Origin: Vigna angularis | Lineage: Eukaryota; Streptophyta; Magnoliopsida; Fabales; Fabaceae | Direction of reading: 5' to 3' | Assembly: GCF_016808095.1 (NCBI RefSeq) | Contig: NC_068971.1 | Span: forward strand, 20,758,501-20,822,500 | DNA: 64,000 bases | Shown: in pieces, positions 59,166 to 64,000 of the stretch | How positions within the stretch are numbered: the stretch's first letter is position 1 | Layout of the letters: each line of letters starts with the position of its first letter | Translations under genes and position numbers: made by a program | The notes under the pieces: generated by a model | Told to the model about the DNA's origin: nothing | The model's input: the letters and a program-made list of their open reading frames with translations, nothing else | Databases searched by the model: none

Positions 59166-60125
59166 ATACTATCTTATACAATGAGGAAGTGTTGTTCATG
59201 CTTACAAGAAAGGAACTTGCTGGAATAGGGTTGATCTGGTTCCTTCTCCTTCCTTTTGAATATTGTAGTCTTGAATCTCTTGCCCTATGAGGAGGCCATC
59301 CCTATATCAAACACCATTCATAAAACCACAAGAAACATCATTAAGCATTAGTGAACAATAAACAACACCCTAAAACCATTCCTAATCAACGCTGAGGGCA
59401 ATCAAAACCCCTCAATGCAACCTGTGCAGCAAAACCAACAAGCAAAATAGTGAAGAATGCTCTAAGAATGTAAAGAAATCAGCCTCTAACAGCAATGCTC
59501 TCACCAAACCCCAAACTTGAATGGAAACTTGATGCAAAAATGAATGAAAGAGAGGTTTTATAAGTGGGGATGAAGGGAAAGGTGTAGAGAACTCTTAGAA
59601 AATTGTTTAAGAGTGTGTGGGAGGAAAGAAATATGAAAATAAAACCAAAACTGCACCATGGGGTATCCAAGTACCCTAATGGGCTCGGGTCCCGCTAGGG
59701 CAACCCTAAAAACACATGCTGCCGTGATACCGCTCAGCGAAAATTTCCGCTAAGCGGCACTTGCGTGACATATTCTCCTTCTTCCTAGCTTGTCCTAGGT
59801 GCCTTATACTCATTTCTCTCACTGACTTCATGCATTTAAGTTCTCAAATCACTCATACATCAATCCCTAACATTCAACTAAAACAGAATCAAAACAAACA
59901 AACAAAATATAGTAAATAAACTAGGTTGCCTCCCAGGTAGTGCTTGTTTAACGTCACGAGCCTTACCCAAAATCCACCAATACCCATCAGTAGGTGCAAA
60001 TCTTTCTTACCAACACCCATCAGTAGGTGTAACAAACCTAGTATCCTTCAGTAGATACTTAACCACCTAGCATCCATCAGTAGATGTTATAGCCTGTAAA
60101 AAAAAAATTTATAACTAAAACAAAA

Positions 60126-60644
60126 GGTTTAATCCTTTTCGACATCCCTATTTATGTAAGAATGTCTCAATTGGGTCCTCGTTTTTTAAAGTGTATCAAA
60201 ATGGTCCCTAATTTTGAAAATTGATATCAATTGAGTCCTTTCCGTTAAGTTGGCTGGACGGCGTTAAAAAAATTGATGAGTGGATGCTGAGATGACGAAC
60301 GAACGCTCGTCCACCAGCGAACGAACGCTCGTCCACCAGAGAACGAACGCTCGTCGACCTCTTACTGCTGGACGACCGTTCGTTCCACACTGGACGACCG
60401 TTCGTTCGGTGGTCGACGACCGTTTGTTCGCTGATGGACGAGCGTTCGTTCGCTGGTGGACGAGCGTTCGTTCGTCATCTCAGCATCCACTCATCAATTT
60501 TTTTAACGCCGTCCAGCCAACTTAACGGAAAGGACTCAATTGATATCAATTTTCAAAATTAGGGACCATTTTGATACACTTTAGAAAACAAGGACCCAAT
60601 TGAGACATTCGTACATAAATAGGGATGTCGAAAAGGATTAAACC
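60126..60644. mobile_element. Foldback MULE, 519 bp, TSD AAAACAAAA
   Basis: Nearly the whole element is one inverted repeat. The arms of more than 185 bp start GGTTTAATCCTTTTCGACAT and end in its complement, with about three mismatches seen. The centre is a minisatellite of ~22-bp units (CGAACGAACGCTCGTCCACC). A 9-bp duplication AAAACAAAA flanks it (60117-60125 and 60645-60653), which fits the Mutator superfamily. It lies inside the Athila-like element and is therefore younger. ORFs within it are by-products of the repeat. Confidence 0.88.
60296..60475. repeat. Inverted ~22-bp minisatellite in the foldback MULE
   Basis: Units of GAACGAACGCTCGTCCACCA read forward on the left side, and their complements GACGAGCGTTCGTTCGCTGG on the right side. 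The centre is near 60380. Confidence 0.9.
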
Positions 60645-60699
60645 AAAACAAAAATAACAAAACTTCGTAATTACATCACCAAACCAAAAACAAAAGTTC

Positions 60700-61200
60700 T
60701 TAAATCACTGGGTTGCCTCCCAGCAAGCACTCTTTTAATGTCATTAGCTTGACCCAATAAAGCTCAAGTTCAATCTTCTTTTTCTTCTTCTTTCTACTGA
60801 ACTTCTTTAGAAATTTGATCAAACCAGGAACCTGTTGCAATGTTTCAATCATAAGAACTTTAATCTCCAATTTCTTGAAGATTTCCATGAAGCACTTAAA
60901 TTTCTTTTCCTTCCTATGATACTTCTTTGGATGACGAAAGGTTTTTTCATATGATTCTCTCTCTCTTCCTCTCGTTCTCTTTTCCTTACTTTTCTTCTTC
61001 ATCAATTTTCTCTTTTTCTTTTCTCTTATTTTTTTTCTTCCCTTCTCTTTTTCTACTCAACTTCTCAATCTTCACACAAATTTTCTTTCTCTCTTCTCTC
61101 TCAACCACCTCTCTTTCTTTCTCTTCTTTTTCTTCTTTTCTCTCTAACTCATCTTTTTCAACATCTACACTCACTAAATCTTTACACTCTTATCTAGGGT
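60700..61200 (-). pseudogene. gag 3' end fused to a pol-end piece, Athila-like element
   Basis: The minus-strand frames give a Lys/Glu/Arg-rich stretch (60950-61170), then KFKCFMEIFKKLEIKVLMIE, TLQQVPGLIKFLKKFS, and directly VKLMTLKECLLGGNPVI. The first part matches the region at the gag-protease junction of Athila elements. The last resembles the C-terminal end of their pol. The missing middle implies a deletion of several kilobases. Confidence 0.65.
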
Positions 61201-61324
61201 TAACCTCAGTATTAGCCCCAAAATTCTTATCAGGCCTTTCTTCCAATTTCTTAGTTATTTGTCCGATTTGCATCTCCATATTTCTAATGGATGCTTGAGT
61301 GTTGTTATGATTGGAGATGGTTAC

Positions 61325-62230
61325 CTACATAAACTGGTGAATAGTTTCTTCCAACTTTGTATGTTTTTCAGTGAGTGTAGATATCTGTTGCGATAATGAT
61401 GGTTGTTGTGTTGGCCTATTAAATTGTCCTGATTGCCCAGCTTGTCCAGATTGTCCCTGACCTTGACCCATGCTTGGGTGAGGTTTCCACCCTTGGTTGA
61501 AATTACCTTGGTGGTATGGAAATTGATTGTTCATGAAATTTACATCTTCTAGGGCCTCCACTGGAAAAGCACATTGACCATTAATATGGTCACCACCACA
61601 TAGTTCACACATCTGTTGTTGAACTTGACCAACAGTTTTTAATTCCTTCGACAATTGAGCAAGTGTCTTTGTTAGATTCTCCAACTGTTGAGTTATAATC
61701 TTATTCTGAGCAAGCAAGGCATCATTTGACTGCAATTGTAGAACCCCTTTTTGTTGAATAGGAGCTCCTCTTTCACTCTGTATTTCATTGTCATTAGCAG
61801 CCATGTTCTCTATCAATTATGTTGCTTCCTCTGGAGTCTTACATTTAATATTACCGCCAGCTGAGGCATCTAACATCAACTTGGTTTGTGAACCAAGACC
61901 TCCAAGGAAAAGTAGAACTACTACTGCTTCTTCAAAATCGTGCATGAGAGTCTTTCTTAATAAGCTTTTGTACATGTCCCATGCTTGACCTAATATCTCC
62001 TCCATGCCTTGTCTGAAAGAAGAGATCTCTTGCTTCCCTTTGTTGACTTTAGAGCTTTGTTGCTGCCATTGTTGTTGTGGTTGATTCTCAAATTGTTCGG
62101 CAGCTTGCCAAAATTGGCTTTGATCCATGCTTGAGTGAAGTTCCCACCAGTGGTTGAGATTACTTTGGTAGAATTGAGTGCCCATATAGTTAAATTTTTG
62201 TCCGAATTGCATCCTGCAAGCATTAGGCAC
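61325..62230 (-). pseudogene. gag of the Athila-like element
   Basis: Read on the minus strand from 62230: EEILGQAWDMYKSLLRKTLM and GGNIKCKTPEEAT, then an in-frame TAA, then LIENMAANDNEIQSERG. A coiled-coil-like stretch (ALLAQNKIITQQLENLTKTL) is followed by a zinc knuckle CELCGGDHINGQC and a Gln/Gly-rich tail. This is the nucleocapsid part of a Ty3/Athila-type gag. It is interrupted by at least one stop and lacks the usual N-terminal capsid. Confidence 0.8.
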
Positions 62231-62395
62231 AAAACCCTAGAAACAATTGTTAGCACAAAAAGATAGAAAAGAGAAGAAATAATCAAAGGATATAATTGAA
62301 AAGATAAGAAGATAGAAAATAAAAACAGAAAAACCAATATTCACAACAAGTCAAAATTAATTAAAAATCACACAAATATACTAGTTAAACCAGAG

Positions 62396-62413
62396 TCCTC
62401 AGCAACGGCACCA
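62396..62413 (-). other. tRNA primer binding site of the Athila-like element
   Basis: TGGTGCCGTTGCTGAGGA on the minus strand, six bases inside the 5' LTR. It closely matches the complement of the tRNA-Asp 3' end (TGGCGCCGTTGCCGGGG). Confidence 0.75.
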
Positions 62414-62419
62414 AAAACT

Positions 62420-63697
62420 TGTTTACCTCTAGGCAAGTGTAACTAAATCGTAGCAAGTAATAATCCTGGTAAGACCAAGTATCGTTTCCCAAGAAACTCA
62501 AGGCCTAGACACTTATGTGATTAATTAATTAATTAATTAAGACTTGAGAACAAAGTGTTATAAGTTTTAAATGCAAAAGACTGAAAAGTAAATATGTATG
62601 CATATGATGATCAATGGCAAGAAGAAACAAAAGCATGAATTGAATTATATGGATGAATATGTTGTTGGAGTTTATCAAGTTCATCTTTTCCACTCTCTTG
62701 TATTTAGGAATTCATCATTCTTTTCATTAATGTTAATGCCACTTTCTAAATTACTTTAAACCCGATCTCTCGGCGAAGAAAGCTTAATCATAACCACTAG
62801 TTTACAATCTCTTGTCTCCCTAGCAATTAATCATGCATTATAGTGAACAGAAGCTTAAAGGCAACCAACTATCATACTCCTATCTCGGTTGGTAATATAT
62901 TGTTGGGAGAGATTCCCCAGATCTAGACTTCCCCGTACGTCTCCGTATCGACAAAACCAATAATCATGATATCAAATGAGTTAAACTATGCATGCTTTGA
63001 GCAAAGAGGAAAAACCCTAATAATTAATGAAAGAAAGCATGTATCATATAAATGATCTTGAAGAACAAATTCCATACAAGAGAGTTTCTAAAGATTTACA
63101 TTGATTCCTCAACAACAAAATAAGTTTAGTTCACCATATTCATGGTGAAACTAGATGAACAATGGAATGAAAGAATGGAAGAGATAGAAAAACTCGAGAA
63201 AGAGAAGAGGAGAGTCGTCACCATCTCCAAATCTACCCCTAAGGGGTGAAAAGTGTGTTTCTGCTTCATTCCCAGCCAAAGATACAAACCCTAGAACGTC
63301 CTAAAGCTTATATAATAATCTAAAAAATACAGAAAAGTAGGCCCAAGCCTAGAAAAGTGCCGCTCAATGGTAGTAACACGTGACACTTCTTCCCCTAAGC
63401 GGTGCCAACGGTTCTTGCGAGTGCTGCTCAGCGGTAATTGGCGCTGAGCGATACTTCTGTTTTCTCCTCTTTTGCACTTTTCTTGTCCTTTTCTGATTCC
63501 ATCTCTATCCCTTTTCACTTCTTTCATCAATTTCATCTAAAAACCTGCAAAAACAAGGGAATCAAGCATAAAACCTGTCTAGTCTATTATTTCCACTAAT
63601 TCAACAAAATCATGAGTTCAAGCTAATTTCTAAGTCATAAAGGTTGTAATTGAAGTCAATTTTAAATATAAAAATAACAGTTTTTCAACTATCGTCA
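62420..63697 (-). repeat. 5' LTR of the Athila-like element
   Basis: 1278 bp, direct repeat of 56509-57759, with small indels between them including one in the CGCTCAGCG region. Its outer end reads TGACGATAG in place of TGATAACAG. Confidence 0.92.
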
Positions 63698-63702
63698 TGT
63701 AT

Positions 63703-64000
63703 GCACGACATATGTTTTTGGAAAGGGAAAACCACACACACTTTAGTTGATCTTTAAGTATGTGGCAAAACAACAACTTTAAGTCGATTACATTATGGGG
63801 TGAATCGATTAAAACTTGTGTGTTTGCATAAAATCTTTTCGAGTGTGCTGTGAGATTTTTCAAGAAGAAATTTTTTCAAAACTATGCTAAGTATTGTTGC
63901 TTAATCGATTGCATGTGATTTGTATTCGACTAAGTTGGTTAATGTTTTGAAAAACTGTTAAATGCTTGTCACAACTAACATAACAATCATATTTTTAATT
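63703..64000. other. Host sequence right of the Athila-like element
   Basis: Contains repeated AATCGATTA-type motifs (63785, 63810, 63903) as in some legume retrotransposon leaders. No gene is seen. It continues off the window. Confidence 0.35.

Larger units (their letters stand above)
56509..63697 (-). mobile_element. Athila-like retrotransposon, 7.19 kb, pol-deleted, TSD TGTAT
   Basis: LTRs are at 56509-57759 and 62420-63697, with a TGTAT duplication at 56504-56508 and 63698-63702. On the minus strand the 5' LTR is on the right. It is followed by a primer binding site TGGTGCCGTTGCTGAGGA (62396-62413), close to the tRNA-Asp complement used by Athila elements, then gag, a Lys-rich region, a short C-terminal pol-like piece and, after noncoding DNA, the polypurine GTTTGGGGTTG (57760-57770). 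Reverse transcriptase and integrase are missing, so the element is nonautonomous. A foldback MULE is inserted at 60126-60644. Confidence 0.9.

Noticed and set aside
60208..60525. Arg/Ser-rich ORFs on both strands
   Set aside because: They read through the inverted minisatellite of the foldback MULE; the repeat explains the open frame.
60986..61298. Ser/Phe-rich plus-strand ORF near 61 kb as a membrane protein
   Set aside because: It is the complement of the Lys/Glu-rich gag tail of the Athila-like element.
1..64000. CRISPR arrays, bacterial operons, tRNA or rRNA genes
   Set aside because: No spaced direct repeats of CRISPR type, no operon-like ORF runs, and no tRNA A/B box pair with a cloverleaf was found by eye. 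The genome is a plant's.

Overview
This is plant nuclear DNA: AT-rich, with intron-containing genes, a plant-type U-box/ARM E3 ligase, a plastid fatty-acid-synthesis gene, a plant Pol III upstream-element promoter, and several nested plant transposon families. The repeat types resemble those of phaseoloid legumes such as Vigna or Phaseolus. That placement is an inference and could not be checked by a search.

Four genes look real. (1) The 3' half of a CHIP co-chaperone/U-box E3 ligase (273-1150, +, four exons, 5' end off the window). (2) A complete two-exon U-box/ARM-repeat protein resembling PUB9 (14250-16918, -). (3) A signal recognition particle (7SL) RNA gene (about 36505-36787, -) with its own USE/TATA promoter and T-run terminator, in a gap with no protein-coding gene. 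(4) A complete 12-coding-exon plastid enoyl-ACP reductase (41474-46468, +) with a Copia fragment in its first coding intron and one GC-AG intron.

Most of the rest is transposon, and most boundaries could be fixed by target-site duplications (TSDs). Left to right: a 2.66-kb solo LTR (1649-4304, TSD AATTT). A tandemly duplicated ~1-kb host repeat (4702-10277), each copy hit by a Mutator-like element (5672-6570 and 7615-10232, each with its own 9-bp TSD); the larger carries a captured DnaJ gene piece with a mutated HPD motif. A hAT-like remnant (10688-11130). A duplicated ~600-bp repeat interrupted by a truncated Athila-like element (22615-25541). An intact 525-bp TRIM (25819-26343, TSD CTAAT). 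A 4.16-kb Pack-CACTA (30493-34649, TSD AAT) carrying pieces of an EXORDIUM-like gene, a cysteine-rich receptor kinase and a PPR gene. A second LTR related to the first (about 37480-39862).

From 48 kb to the end the window is almost all retrotransposon: a 4.97-kb Reina-like Ty3 element (48140-53110, TSD TTATA); a Tat-type remnant with the pol end, an 84-bp tandem array and an antisense ORF (about 53590-56232); and a 7.19-kb Athila-like element lacking most of pol (56509-63697, TSD TGTAT) that hosts a 519-bp near-perfect foldback MULE (60126-60644, 9-bp TSD). The transposon calls rest on termini, TSDs and recognisable protein motifs in the sequence. Family names come from general knowledge of plant transposons. 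The most notable items are the multi-gene Pack-CACTA, the paired MULE insertions 5 bp apart in duplicated targets, the 7SL gene, and the Tat tandem array with antisense ORF.
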